Assembly: GCA_035610365.1 (NCBI GenBank)
Contig: CM069435.1
Coordinates: forward strand, 1,762,001 to 1,826,000
Reading direction: 5' to 3'
From: Aquatica leii
Lineage: Eukaryota; Arthropoda; Insecta; Coleoptera; Lampyridae
Length of the DNA stretch: 64,000 nt
Notes under the pieces: generated by a model
Told to the model about the DNA's origin: nothing
The model's database searches: none
The model's input: only the letters and a program-made list of their open reading frames with translations
In this document: positions 1-10,500 of the stretch, one piece after another
Numbering within the stretch: position 1 is the first letter of the stretch
Layout: the number at the start of each line of letters is the position of its first letter
Program-made: the position numbers and the translations under genes

Positions 1-244
1 TTTACTGCAATAATGCGAAAAAAATTGAATGTAACTTTAATCATGCGGCGTGGGATCGAAATAATTGCACTGCATACACACAAATGCTTAACACATTAAA
101 ACAAAATGTGTTCGAAATTGATGTAATGAAACATAAGCCTAGTAATAATCTCAATTCAAAAAACTTGTAAATGACTCAATTAAACTAACACGTGATGAAC
201 ACTGTTCCCAAATAGATAATAGTTCATACATTTCGGGATCAGAT

Positions 245-976
245 TTCAGAGTAGGGCATATCAATATAACGTCCCTATCATCATCCTTTAGCGAAGTGCC
301 CTCTTTATTAGCAAATAATAATTTTAGCATTTTTGCCATCTCAGAAACCTGGTTAGATCCCAAAGTTCTTGATAATTTGCTGGCTGTAACTAACTTCAAT
401 TTAGTTCGAGCAGATCGTACAACCAGGAAAGGTCATGATAATTGAGTACATCAGCGCGACTAAACTGGAACATATTTTCATCAAAGTAAGCATCAAGGTG
501 TGTTTTATCGGCCACCAGATTTATGTTGTAAATGGTTTCAAGACTTTGAAAACGTTTTGGCTTACGTTGCTCAGGTGGATAGACTTATTATTATGGGCGA
601 CTTGAACGTGAACCTTATGAACAATATTAACGATGCACTTAAATTAGAGAACATTTTTTCAGTATTTGCCCTTAAGCAATTAGTGAAGGAACTTACGAGA
701 ATCAGTACTACATCTAAGTCAATACTAGATATTATCTGTGTGTCAGATAGTTTAGCAAGCTTGAATGTCGTTTGTGAAGACGTTAACATAAGTGATCATA
801 TGTTAACGTCGTGTACTCTTGATATATGTCACATAATCTTCCAAATTACATGCAGATCATTTCGGCATTTTAACCGGAATGCTTTTATGGAAGACGTCAA
901 TAATTTCCTATGGTATGATATAGTGACCAAACCGGAGGCCCCCGTACATAACACCAGTTATTCAAATTATGATTAA
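245..976 (+). pseudogene. LINE endonuclease domain, broken
   Basis: This is the apurinic-like (EEP) endonuclease that nicks the target DNA in LINE retrotransposition. The first part (about 245-445) reads GHINITSLSSSFSE and then FAISETWLDPKVL, which matches the conserved N-terminal strand and the catalytic-glutamate ETWL motif of LINE endonucleases. A stop near 445 and a frame change follow. The second part (500-976) contains IIMGDLNVN (the GDxN catalytic motif), a Ser/Thr-Lys-S-ILDII stretch and NISDH, the SDH motif that ends the domain. All three landmark motifs are therefore present, but in different frames. An upstream patch at about 1-160 may be the element's preceding coding region and could not be assigned. 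Confidence 0.8.
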
Positions 977-2355
977 AGAAAGAAACAAAATTCATAATAA
1001 ATACAAAAATCTCGGACTGCAGGCTGATCTCGCAGCCTATAAGGAAATGCGAAATTTTGTAACTACGGCAATAAAACACGAAATGAAAGCCTTCTTCAAT
1101 CATCAAATTAATGAAACAAAAAACTCTAAAAACTTGTGGTGTTTCTTTAAACAAAACTCGGTACACAAACGAATTAAAAAAACCATATCATTAAATATTA
1201 CCGATCCTAACAAGATAAACAACCACTTTGTTAAAGCTCTTCCCTTTAAAATGATTCCATATAATTGACTATTATTATAAAAACAGCTACGATAACATTA
1301 CAGAAAAGTTAAAATTTAAGCACATCTCTAGTACGGAAGTAAATAAAAAAATTAACTCTTTCAAATCCAGTGCTGTAGGGAACGATAACATTAGTATCGT
1401 TATGTTGAAATTAGCTGGCCAATTGTGTGCAGATATTATCACGCATATAATAAATTTCTCTATTGATACAAGTACATTTCCAGACAAGTGGAAAACTGCG
1501 TGTATTATACCGCTTCCTAAAGTTAATCAAGCATATGAGTATAGTTTAAGACCGATATCTATTTTACCAGTTGTAAGCAAAGTCCTTGAAAAGTGGATTT
1601 ACAAGCAAATTTCAGATTTTGTTGAAAAAAACAACATTCTACCCTTTTTCCAGTCCGGCTTCAGACCTAGGCACAGTACAAATACCAATATTCTAAAAAT
1701 TATCAACGACTTTACAAACGCTTGGGATAATAATGAAGATACTATATTTGCTGCACTTGATTACTAGAAAACTTTCGATGTTTTAAATAGACCCTTACTT
1801 GTTGCAAAATCATTATGTATGCTGATGATACGCAATTATATATACGACAATCTTCAAAGAATGATCACAATGTCGGATGAAAACGGTTTAACTTTAAACG
1901 GAGAAAAGACCAAAGTTCTTTGTATCGGCAAAGCATCGGTTAGAAAAAAATGTTATGATACCATTAGATCCAGTATCATCATAGAGAGACAGGAGTTAAC
2001 ATTTTTGGAGTCGGTTAAAATATTGGGAATCATAATTGATCAAGACCTTACTTTTGCTGAGCATGTAATATTAAAATGTCAATTGAGCTATGGCAAATTA
2101 AAACTTTTATACGAATTTAAAAATTACTTACCGGCACATATTAAATATAACTTAACATGCAGTTTAGTCCTTAGCTCAATTGAGTATAGATTAATAACAT
2201 ACTGCGATCACTTGACAAATGAGTTTAAAAACAAGTTGCAAGTTGTTCAAAACAACTGTCTCAGGTTTTCTTTTTTTATACCTAAGCATAATCATGTTAC
2301 CCCATATTATAATAAACTCAAAATATTTAGAATAAGTGATAGATATATAATGTTA
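969..2355 (+). pseudogene. LINE reverse transcriptase, internally deleted
   Basis: Reverse transcriptase of the same LINE. The linker lies at 969-1268. Between 1402 and 1767 the palm/finger motifs appear: FPDKWKTACIIPLPK, RPISILPVVSKVLEKWI, and FQSGFRPRHST. The motif A region reads ALDY, then a TAG stop, then KTFDVLNRPLL. Motif C, YADD, lies at 1818-1829, only about 17 codons after motif A. The roughly 80-100 residues normally between them, including motif B, are deleted. A frame change after YADD leads to the 3' part (1860-2355) with NGEKTKVLCIGK and LGIIIDQDLTFAEHV. The target-primed polymerase is therefore inactive in this copy. Confidence 0.85.
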
Positions 2356-2475
2356 CTATGAGAAACGATATAAATCCTCCAAAAAACTTGATAGATTTGA
2401 TGTGTTTCTATACTATGATAGAATCCTTCGATGTGGAGGATAGGCACCACTCAGAAATAAAACTCAGTAGGTAAT

Positions 2476-2520
2476 TATGGCTACGTTTCGTTGGCTATTG
2501 TGCCAACTTCATCAGGCCAA
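2476..2520 (-). ncRNA. Hammerhead-like ribozyme motif, left arm
   Basis: Exact mirror copy of the motif at 2763-2807, read on the minus strand, because the two arms are perfectly complementary. A transcript through the palindrome from either side would contain one sense copy and one antisense copy. Confidence 0.55.
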
Positions 2521-2762
2521 TCATCACGAGAATGTTTAATTTCTGCCAATTATACATGGAATTAAAAACGATGGACAAAGGAGGAAAGTACGAAGAACAT
2601 ATAACCTTCACGACACAAACATAACCCACACATAAGGTGAATTCACCTTATGTGTGGGTTATGTTTGTGTCGTGAAGGTTATATGTTCTTCGTACTTTCC
2701 TCCTTTGTCCATCGTTTTTAATTCCATGTATAATTGGCAGAAATTAAACATTCTCGTGATGA

Positions 2763-2807
2763 TTGGCCTGATGAAGTTGGCACAATAGCCAACGAAACGT
2801 AGCCATA
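2763..2807 (+). ncRNA. Hammerhead-like ribozyme motif, right arm
   Basis: CTGATGA (2768-2774), one extra A, stem II GTTGGC/GCCAAC with loop ACAATA (2776-2793), then GAAAC. Stem III is the minimal AC/GT pair, followed by the putative cleavage triplet GTA after 2801. Stem I is TGGC before the core and GCCA after the cleavage site (4 bp). The two-pair stem III suggests activity only as a dimer, as described for minimal Penelope hammerheads. Activity is not shown by sequence alone. Confidence 0.55.
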
Positions 2808-2901
2808 ATTACCTACTGAGTTTTATTTCTGAGTGGTGCCTATCCTCCACATCGAAGGATTCTATCATAGTATAGAAACACATCAAATATATATAATGTT
2901 A

Positions 2902-3250
2902 TTTCTGACACTTCTATATAAAATTCTTATGTCAAAAACACCAGCCTACTTATCCATCGACTAAAACGTGAACATGGGCAAAGAAAATGAACCGCGCGCA
3001 TCCTTAAGCACCACTGTAAAAAATTCAAAGGTTCCTTTCAATACTTAGACGCATTTCTGTTCAATAAGTATTACACAATATTAAACACCAGCTCATTATA
3101 TAATTTTAAGTTAAAAGTAAAAAATAAATTATTGTAGCAAAGAAATCTATATGTAAAATGGGATGCAATGAAAACCATCTTTGCTGATTGCATCCTATTG
3201 ACCGCGCAAAATGTATTTTGTTAAAGTCAATAAACATTATTGTTATTATC
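2902..3250 (+). pseudogene. LINE 3' coding end and tail, after the palindromic insert
   Basis: Continuation of the LINE after the insert. The frame reads LTLLYKILMSKTPAYL, then KREH, and further on FQYLDAFLFNKYYTILN, resembling the last coding residues of CR1/Jockey-group polyproteins. A stop follows near 3137. The rest is an A/T-rich 3' end with AATAAA at 3228-3233 and TTATT repeats, which is a plausible LINE 3' terminus. Confidence 0.65.
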
Positions 3251-3935
3251 ACTATTTTTGTTCCTTATTTTTTATTTCGTCCACTAACAGTGGACGATAT
3301 TTACCTTTTTATCTCGGAAGCCTGTGGATGATATTGATGTCATTTATAGAGATACTTAAATTCAATTTACTTGCCCAAAAATCAGTGATATAGTTAATTA
3401 CACAAATTAAATCTAATAATTTTAAATAGAAATGCATACTCAAAATGATAATAGATTTTGCTAAAACGTAATTGTATGCTGAAAACTCAAATATTGTTTT
3501 GTTATTTGTAGACATAATATGTATAAAATTGCATTTATTAAAAATACAATTTAAAAAGTTGTAAAAGTAAAACTAATTGAAAAAATTTCAAATTTTTGTT
3601 AAAAACACAATTTTTTTTGAAAATGAATTATAACTACTATACTATATAATACATTTGTATTTTTAGACAATTAGTGTAACAGCTCTATATATTAATCTAG
3701 GACAACTTCTTATTTATTAACGGTAAACGTTAAATAAAGAAAATGTGTAATGCAAAGTCTGAGTCTAATTAACTCTTTAAAAATACAAACATTATTTATG
3801 TTTTGAATGTCAGTGAACTTACTGATCAACGAAATAAAAATAATCCGGAAGTTGTTCATCACAAATGTCGTTTAACTTAAAAATTAAAAATTCCAAATAC
3901 GATTTTTGTTAACTAATTTAATTTATTATTTTCAG
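3251..3935. other. No gene seen; probable intron upstream of the RGK exon
   Basis: AT-rich sequence with no convincing coding potential, ending in the pyrimidine-rich acceptor TTTATTATTTTCAG at 3922-3935. The ORFs here are short and low-complexity. Confidence 0.5.
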
Positions 3936-4166
3936 GAATCGTAAATCGCGGCGATTCGTTTCGACGAAGAAGATCGCGTAGTAATAGTTTATGTCCTCCG
4001 GCGATGATTGGAACTCCATCACCAGTAATGGATGGACCCGATCATGTACAAACTGATGTTACAAAATACACGGTAGCTTTATTAGGAGCTCAAGGAGTTG
4101 GAAAAACTGCTCTCATTAGCCAATTCATGACTTCCGAATGTATTAATGCTTACGATAGACCTAAAG
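3936..4166 (+). CDS. RGK-family small GTPase, internal exon with the P-loop
   Basis: A 231-bp exon between an AG acceptor (3934-3935, after a T-rich tract) and a strong GTAAGT donor at 4167. Open frame starts with ATC at 3938. It encodes a basic, serine-rich stretch RGDSFRRRRSRSNSL, a Pro/Met-rich linker, then KYTVALLGAQGVGKTALIS, the first beta strand and P-loop (G1, GxxxxGKT/S). The following QFMTSECINAYDRPK is characteristic of insect RGK proteins rather than Rab or Ras. RGK GTPases bind the beta subunit of voltage-gated calcium channels and the cytoskeleton and have divergent nucleotide binding. The Arg/Ser stretch resembles the N-terminal 14-3-3 binding region, but this is inference. The last codon is split (phase 1), so a downstream exon is required; the G3-G5 exons and the conserved C-terminal motif were not found in the window. 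This is the only host-gene exon recognised. Confidence 0.85.
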
Positions 4167-6394
4167 GTAAGTAAAAAACGTAATATAAAAACTTTAATAA
4201 ATGTGACTATTTTTTTTTAAATTTATTACAATGTATCAAAGTTTTTGCATAAAAAACAATCCTGAAAAATACATAATAGTATACTTCTCATAGAGAATAT
4301 AATATCGTCGACAAAATAAATAATTTTAAACTTTAAACCCAGTCTCTGTTATCTTTCTTTATGTTTTTAGTTCTAAAAATGTAGTCTTTGTCTAACGTTT
4401 TTATAAACGTTTGATTATGTAGTTGTTTATCTTTAACCATTACTTTTAATGTGCATTCAATTTTTAAAAATGGTGGTTGTTTTTGATTATGTCTAAATTA
4501 GATCTTGCTACAAACGTCTAGCTAGTGTGAACCTTATCTGAACTGGCTCACTGCGTCAAAGAGTAGGCTTGGGTCTAGATAAAAGTTATATTAAATTGGC
4601 ATAAACGCCATTTTAAATTATTTGCTATAAAACAGTCTCGCCGAATAAGTGCGATAACGCAATTTTAAGATTGTAACTAAAAAGAATCCACAATGATATG
4701 TGAAGGCAAATGTAAGATAACAATTTTAACAAAGATTAAAAAGTAATTTTAATCGCGACGGTTAATACACAACAATAATAACAAAGTAACGTTTAATCAA
4801 CCTGTCTCAAAATGTCGTGACGTTAAAAAAACAATATAATATTAAGATGTGTTTGAGTACGACGCATAGTCAATTAAGTCGCAAAAAATAATTGTTTAAT
4901 AATATTTACGTTATTTGTGATAACACACGGTACAAGCTAGTCGTAAACAAACCGACAGTAACGTAATCAAGTAACAATAAATAAAAGTACTTACAATCAG
5001 TCTACGTTTTTACTAGATCTAGAAAGGATCGTAAAACACATTTCTAAAAGCTAAAACAAAATGTAAGTGTACAGATATGATTTAAAAAAATCGTAGAAAT
5101 GATTTGAATATACAGTAAATAGAAATTTTTTTTATGGGTAATTAAATTCAATACAAACGTAATTGCTAAAATTAGAAAGAAACATCACATATACTAGTAA
5201 CGTGTCTACACGAAGTTACCATAAGCGTGCAACGGTCATAGACAGTGAAAATAGACATGTACAGGTAGAAAAACTCCGCTAAATTGTAAGTAATTTTTCT
5301 TTCTATTTAAGTTTTGTTGCCAGTTATTTCTATTACATTTTTAACAATTATGCTGTAAAAGAATTGCTCAGTATACTCAAAGGATTAATTGATTTTTTAA
5401 TTCAATTGGCGTTTACAGGTAAATTTAGAATAGCGTCGATCATGTTGCTTCAAATACGTTTCAAATACGTCATAATTTTCTTAAACCTAGTTTTTTATCT
5501 TTTATTATAGTTTTTCAACCACGCTCACTCATCGTGGTGACATGGTTGTTACCAAGACCCACTACAATTTAATTTTCACGTACTACACTCAAAAAACTTT
5601 TTTCCACTACTAGTTGTATACGCTTGCATTATTACGTATAATAGAAGGCCGTGAAGTTGTACTTTTTTAAGCGCAGGTAAATAATATTTCATTATTAACT
5701 AGTAGTTAATAATGAACATATTTACATTTTCTGATAATACTACAACAGTTTCAAAGAAAAAAAGTTTACCAAACTGCGTACCAAGAGCAAGAAATTTTAT
5801 TTAATGCTAATTTAAGTTTTTAAATCGCTCAATTAATAAATTAATTTGATTTTAAAAAGTAAGTTATTTGAAGTTCGCGCTTAATTAAATGTGAATATTA
5901 TTGAGTTAAATATGTTTTAGATATAATCAATGCTTAAAATAATAATGTTTTTAAACAATTCAAACAACTTTAGCAATAAAAACTTACGTTATCTGTTTAT
6001 TTTTGTGTTTTAAATCACAATTAAGAATTACGTCAAAATTAATTCTATTAAACTAATGACAACTGTCAGAATTACTGACTTGATTTTTAATTTAAAATTA
6101 ATATCTTAAATTTTAAATTTGATTTAGTAACAGGTAGAAAGGTTTTAATAATTCTAGTAGTGGAAAAAATTGTATATATAACACGGTTGAGAAGTTCATT
6201 ATAACCTGCGCTTAGGTTATAATGATGCATTTCTCAACCTTGATATATAATATACTATTTTAGTTCAATTGTACCCGTATATCATTTTCGTAATGGGTAT
6301 ATATCATTTATTACTGTCTCCATATGTCATTAAAAAACCGATAAAAAATTATAAAAAGCCACGCTACATTAAAATTTCTGAAATTAAGATTATA
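4167..6394. other. Presumed RGK intron; no other gene seen
   Basis: AT-rich, no conserved coding segment. Around 5521-5565 there is a GC-richer patch (ATCGTGGTGACATGGTTG and ACCAAGACCCACTAC) that recurs in diverged form at 60985-61035, so it is probably an end of an old repeat. A hairpin is listed separately at 6182-6241. Confidence 0.5.
6182..6241. repeat. Short hairpin
   Basis: GGTTGAGAA and a few bases later TCATTATAACCT are mirrored by AGGTTATAATGA and TTTCTCAACC around a 6-base loop GCGCTT. Possibly the remnant of a miniature inverted-repeat element; function unknown. Confidence 0.55.
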
Positions 6395-6495
6395 TGCGAC
6401 TTTCGGCTTAAACCGCGTCGTAGTTAAACACCCAGACTTTTTAGGCTTGTCTTTGCCTTTGCCGTATTGTCGTTTACGATCCCAAACAAACCAAA
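6395..6495. mobile_element. Truncated copy of the 54.4-kb MITE family
   Basis: Reads GCGACTTTCGGCTTAAACC, GCGTCGTAGTTAAACACCC, then TTTGCCGTATTGTCGTTTAC and CCCAAACAAA. The first half matches the arm and the second half the interior of the complete element at 54435-54690, so this is an internally deleted, one-ended copy lying in the presumed RGK intron. Confidence 0.75.
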
Positions 6496-7513
6496 AACTA
6501 CGAATTATTATCAGTAGATAAATATTCTTTCAATAAAAAATATTTTAATTTTTTGTTTTAAGTTTTGTTTAAAAATAAGTCCACTAGTCAAACATAATAC
6601 TTAACATTGCCATGTCATTATCCTTAATAATTTTCTCTAATTGCCCGACATAAAATTAATTCTTTTGAACGATTGCTTAAAATGTCATTCTGATCAATTT
6701 GTACCCACACATGTTTACTTTTACTGTCCATGACTGCACCATTAATGCTTCAAACAAAAATCAATGTTAACCGAAAAACGTATAGGTGTATCAAACCTCA
6801 GCGACTCTTTTCATTTGCATCGGTTGATTTCACATTAGAATGTAAATGCCAATCGATTGAATAACAATTTATTGAAAAAACTCTGCTGAGCACTAAGTTA
6901 CATGAGTTCAGTTTGCGTGTACATGTATCAAAAGCATGTTTCCGGAAGAAAAGAAAGTTGCTACGTCACTCCACCGCTGCCAACTGAATTTAAAATAAAA
7001 GATTCAAAATTTGAAAAAAAAAATTATCAAAGCAATCTATTAAAGATAAACTTAAAAAATAATTTTGTCGACAAATGAACAGAATAAAAAGTCTACATTA
7101 CAACCAAAAACATTTTACAGTAAAACTTAGTTTTTTTTTAATTTGACATATAAGCATGCGCAGATCTTATCGCCTAAATTTTGTACTTTAAACACTTAGT
7201 GCAAGCGCTAAAGGAAGTTGAGTACTCAAAATGTGAGGACCGGCAACTATGCTTAAATGCTTTTACCTGAGGTACCCAACAACAAAAAAAAACATGTTGC
7301 CGGCAGATGTGCTAGTCCCTTTCCCTTTGCTTCGCCCCCTTCTCCCCGCTCTGCGCGTCGATGAGCCATAGCGCTCGAAATAGTCAGTAGCTAACAATTC
7401 ATAGTGCATAGAGGCTTATATTTTTGTATTTAAGCAATATTATTGAAGTTTTCTTGTAGTCAAGTGTTCTATTAGTGTTCTATTAGTGTTATAATTAAAC
7501 AAAAACATGAACA
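6496..7513. other. No gene; possible 5' region of the following gene
   Basis: AT-rich until about 7200. Then a GC-richer block (about 7300-7400, including CGCCCCCTTCTCCCCGCTC) lies 100-200 bp before the start codon at 7514, with a short direct repeat GTGTTCTATTA at about 7464-7488. It could be the promoter/5' UTR of the PIN/CXC gene copy. This is inference. Confidence 0.35.
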
Positions 7514-10500
7514 ATGTCGCTACAAGTGATAAATATAAAAAAACGAAAACTAAACGAAATATCGTGTTTGGTTTGTGATAAAACAGATAATTTAGTTGAG
7601 AACTCAAAACCACAATCGTTTATAAATATTCAAAAAGCAGCTGATCGAAGAAAAGATGAAATTACTGAGAAAATAAAAAATAATACAGACTTTACTGAAA
7701 ACAATTGTTCATGGCATCGAAGTTGTATGGCTAGTTATATTAGTGAAGAAAAAATAAGGCGTCGAGAAGTGGCATTACATAAGCAGGAGAATGCTTCTAT
7801 TTCCACCTCTCCTGCAGCAGAAGCAGGTATTTCTGGTACTAAGCGTGTTCGTAGGTAATCAAGAGCTGAATTAAAACTTGATAAAGATCTGAAATGTTTA
7901 ATCTGCGGTAAACAAACAAAATTTGTTCTGAAATTTCGGCGGCGGAACAAATTTTAAATGTCCGAAAGAAACAAGACGATGTTTTTACAAAAATTAGTAC
8001 TTGCATACATCCAGATGATTTATTTGCAATGGAAGTGAGATACCATAAGCACTATTATCGTGATTTTCTACGACTGCCAAGAAATTCAAAAATTCCAGCA
8101 GGTAGACCTCCAAATAAAATACCACATGACGTACTTATAGAGGCATTTGAGAAGCTCATAGATGAAATAAAACATAAATTAACATCTCACTCTTTTGAAA
8201 TGTCGTCATTGGCTAAGCGATTAGCTGAACTTACCGAAATCGAAAATGCAGTTGTAGATAATCGCGTTATAAAATTACTTATTGATAAGTATGAAAACGT
8301 TTTATTTTCATTTCCCAGCGATCGATCGAAATCATCATTGGTAATTATGGCCAACATACCACTGGATGAAGTCATTGAACATATTCGTACTACAAATTCA
8401 ACAAACTACGTTGCTCAAGTAGCAAAACAACTTCGCAAAGAAATACTAATTACTAAAGTAATACCAGATGGGTATTTATGTGATGAAATTTTAATTGAAC
8501 AAGTTTTAAAAAAAAGTCAATTACCAAATACTTCGCAAATTTTTATGCAAGCATTGTTCAGTGCCAAGAATTTAAAATTAAGTGAAAATTATAATCGACG
8601 AGCGTTATCAGTGTTTTATCATATATATTTCACGATTACTGAAAAACATAGTCCAAAGCATATAGCTTTAGCTCAATCTATCCATCATTTGACTCGATCG
8701 AAATATTTAATCACCATAGTAAATAAAGTTGGGCATTGTTTCAATTATAAAGCATTAAAAAATCTAGATAAAGAAGTAACAACGTCAATTGTGTGTGAAG
8801 ATATAGACAAAAAACTGATTATTCTTAAAAATATAGTTCGAGATTCATCGTTATTTTTAGATGGAGCTATAGAAAACAATGATTTGAATGAAGAAACATT
8901 AAGCGGAAATGGCTCGACTCATGTTACAGCAATGGTGATTTATCAAGAACGAAAACCTACTGAAAATGAAATTAATTTCATTAAATTGAAGCGTACAGCA
9001 GAGCAAAACGAATTTGATTTAAAACTTTTAAAATGTCAAGAAATTCTTCATTTTGAAGAAAGAATGCAGCCTTCAATACCGAATTATAAGGACAGTAGCT
9101 ATTTATTGATAAGCAGTCAAAACAATTTTCTAATTGATAATTTGCTCTGGGTCTTGTGTAGACTGCAGTACAGTCTAATAAAAAAAAAATCTGCCGACCA
9201 TCTACAAATTCAATACCAGGATGGACTCCATTTCAACAAATACTATCGTCTGAAACCTCACCTGTTTCTATTGTTGGATTTAGTCCAGTCATACCTCAGC
9301 CACCGACTTCCAAAGACGTTGTTTATACCCCTATGAAAAATTATGTCAACGTAAGTGTTGCACTCGGTAAAAATATGGCAGTACTTTCATGCGACATGGT
9401 CATATATCTCATTGCAAAAAATATTCAACAAACAAATGAAGAATTTAACAATTTGATATTGAGAATCGGATCGTTTCATTTACAAAAAAAATTTTTACGA
9501 TGCTTGGGCCAATTTCTAGAAGGGGGTGGACTCGATAGTATTCTTATTGAAGCTGATATTTATGGTATAAATACTTTGTCGTCAATTCTCAAAGGTACTC
9601 AGTATAACAGAGGTATTAGAGCGCACAAACTCTTGTACGAAGCTTTAAGAGGTATAAAAATTACCGAATTTATAGAATACAAGAATTATTCTCAAAATTA
9701 TTTACAACAGCTAAATACTTGTTTTCAAGAAGTAAGAGAAAATATAGTAGATAAAGATCATTCAGGTCTAATTGAAAATATCATCAATACGAAAAAATAA
9801 TTACAGATTTTTCGAATAATTTTTCAAATTTTGTACGCACCATGAGCACTGAAAATGAAATATTTAAATATTTTAACAACTACTGTGGTAGAAATATTGT
9901 TAAATTCAATTAAGGCGGATAGAAGTAATAACTATGAGTTACATTTGTTAACTACTAGACAAATGTTACCTTATTTTTTCTCAACAAATCACATGAATTA
10001 CATTCGCGGAGTGACTCTTTATTTACAAGATATGATAAAACTACCTTTAGAAGTTGTAGATGATATGAAGCGAGGAATACTGTCCGTCAAACGAACGGAA
10101 GGTAAATTTAATGGAGTGAGCCCGGACTTAGCAATGGAGCAGTCTCAAAACCGATCTTCAACAGTGACTGGAGGTTTGATTAGCATCACTAAAAATGAAG
10201 AAGCGATGCAAAGATGGCTGCTTCTTTATCCGTTTAAAAATGCCATTCATGAGGCTCTTTCTTCATATCTCGGAATACAAGAAGACTCTACTAGTGACAT
10301 TAATTATCATAACAAATGTACAAAATCCAGAATCAACAATGACGAAAAGGATATTCAAAATATCAAAGTATTTCAATGCATGCAATCCCTACAATCACAA
10401 CAAGAACTGCGCGCTTTGAAATATTTACTCCGGTGAACTTGCAGATGAATCTTCTTCGCAATGTTTATTATATATAGTAGAAAATGGAGAGGCTATGCTA

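Larger units (their letters stand above)
2356..2888. mobile_element. Palindromic Penelope-like non-autonomous element
   Basis: Positions 2395-2888 form a perfect inverted repeat of 247-bp arms with no spacer. The centre lies between 2641 and 2642 at AAGGTGAATTCACCTT, and paired positions sum to 5283. A 39-bp unpaired tail at 2356-2394 precedes it. Each arm carries CCTGATGA, a GTTGGC/GCCAAC hairpin, then GAAACGTAGCC. This architecture matches the minimal hammerhead variants reported in the terminal repeats of Penelope-like elements (Cervera and De la Peña), and it parallels the terminus of the Penelope copy at 26362-26412 in this window. No coding sequence is present. Assignment as an inverted pair of Penelope-type terminal repeats with a short tail is inference; another fold-back element that picked up a hammerhead is possible. 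Confidence 0.65.
2343..2901. repeat. 13-bp target-site duplication around the palindromic element
   Basis: ATATATAATGTTA occurs at 2343-2355 and again at 2889-2901, directly flanking the insert. The interrupted LINE frame is continuous when one copy is removed, so this is an insertion-generated duplication. Confidence 0.75.
1..3250 (+). mobile_element. Degenerate non-LTR retrotransposon (CR1/Jockey group)
   Basis: A LINE remnant runs from the window start to about 3250. It shows, in order, an EEP-type endonuclease, a reverse transcriptase and the C-terminal region typical of CR1/Jockey-group elements. Many stops and frame changes, plus an internal deletion in the RT, make it dead. It is split at 2356-2888 by a palindromic insertion; the reading frame DRYIML before the insert resumes as IMLFLTLLYKIL after it. 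The probable 3' end is near 3250, after a sequence rich in TTATT units. The clade (Daphne/Crack-like versus Jockey) is inference from the C-terminal motifs LGIIIDQDLTF and LQVVQNNCLR. Confidence 0.85.

Noticed and set aside
2395-2888. Palindrome as pure assembly artefact
   Set aside because: Considered because the arms are perfect and spacerless, but the asymmetric tail and the 13-bp flanking duplication within a continuous LINE frame favour a true insertion. Not fully excluded.
7735-7950. Minus-strand ORF within the PIN/CXC gene
   Set aside because: It is the antisense shadow of the plus-strand coding sequence, which has recognisable motifs.
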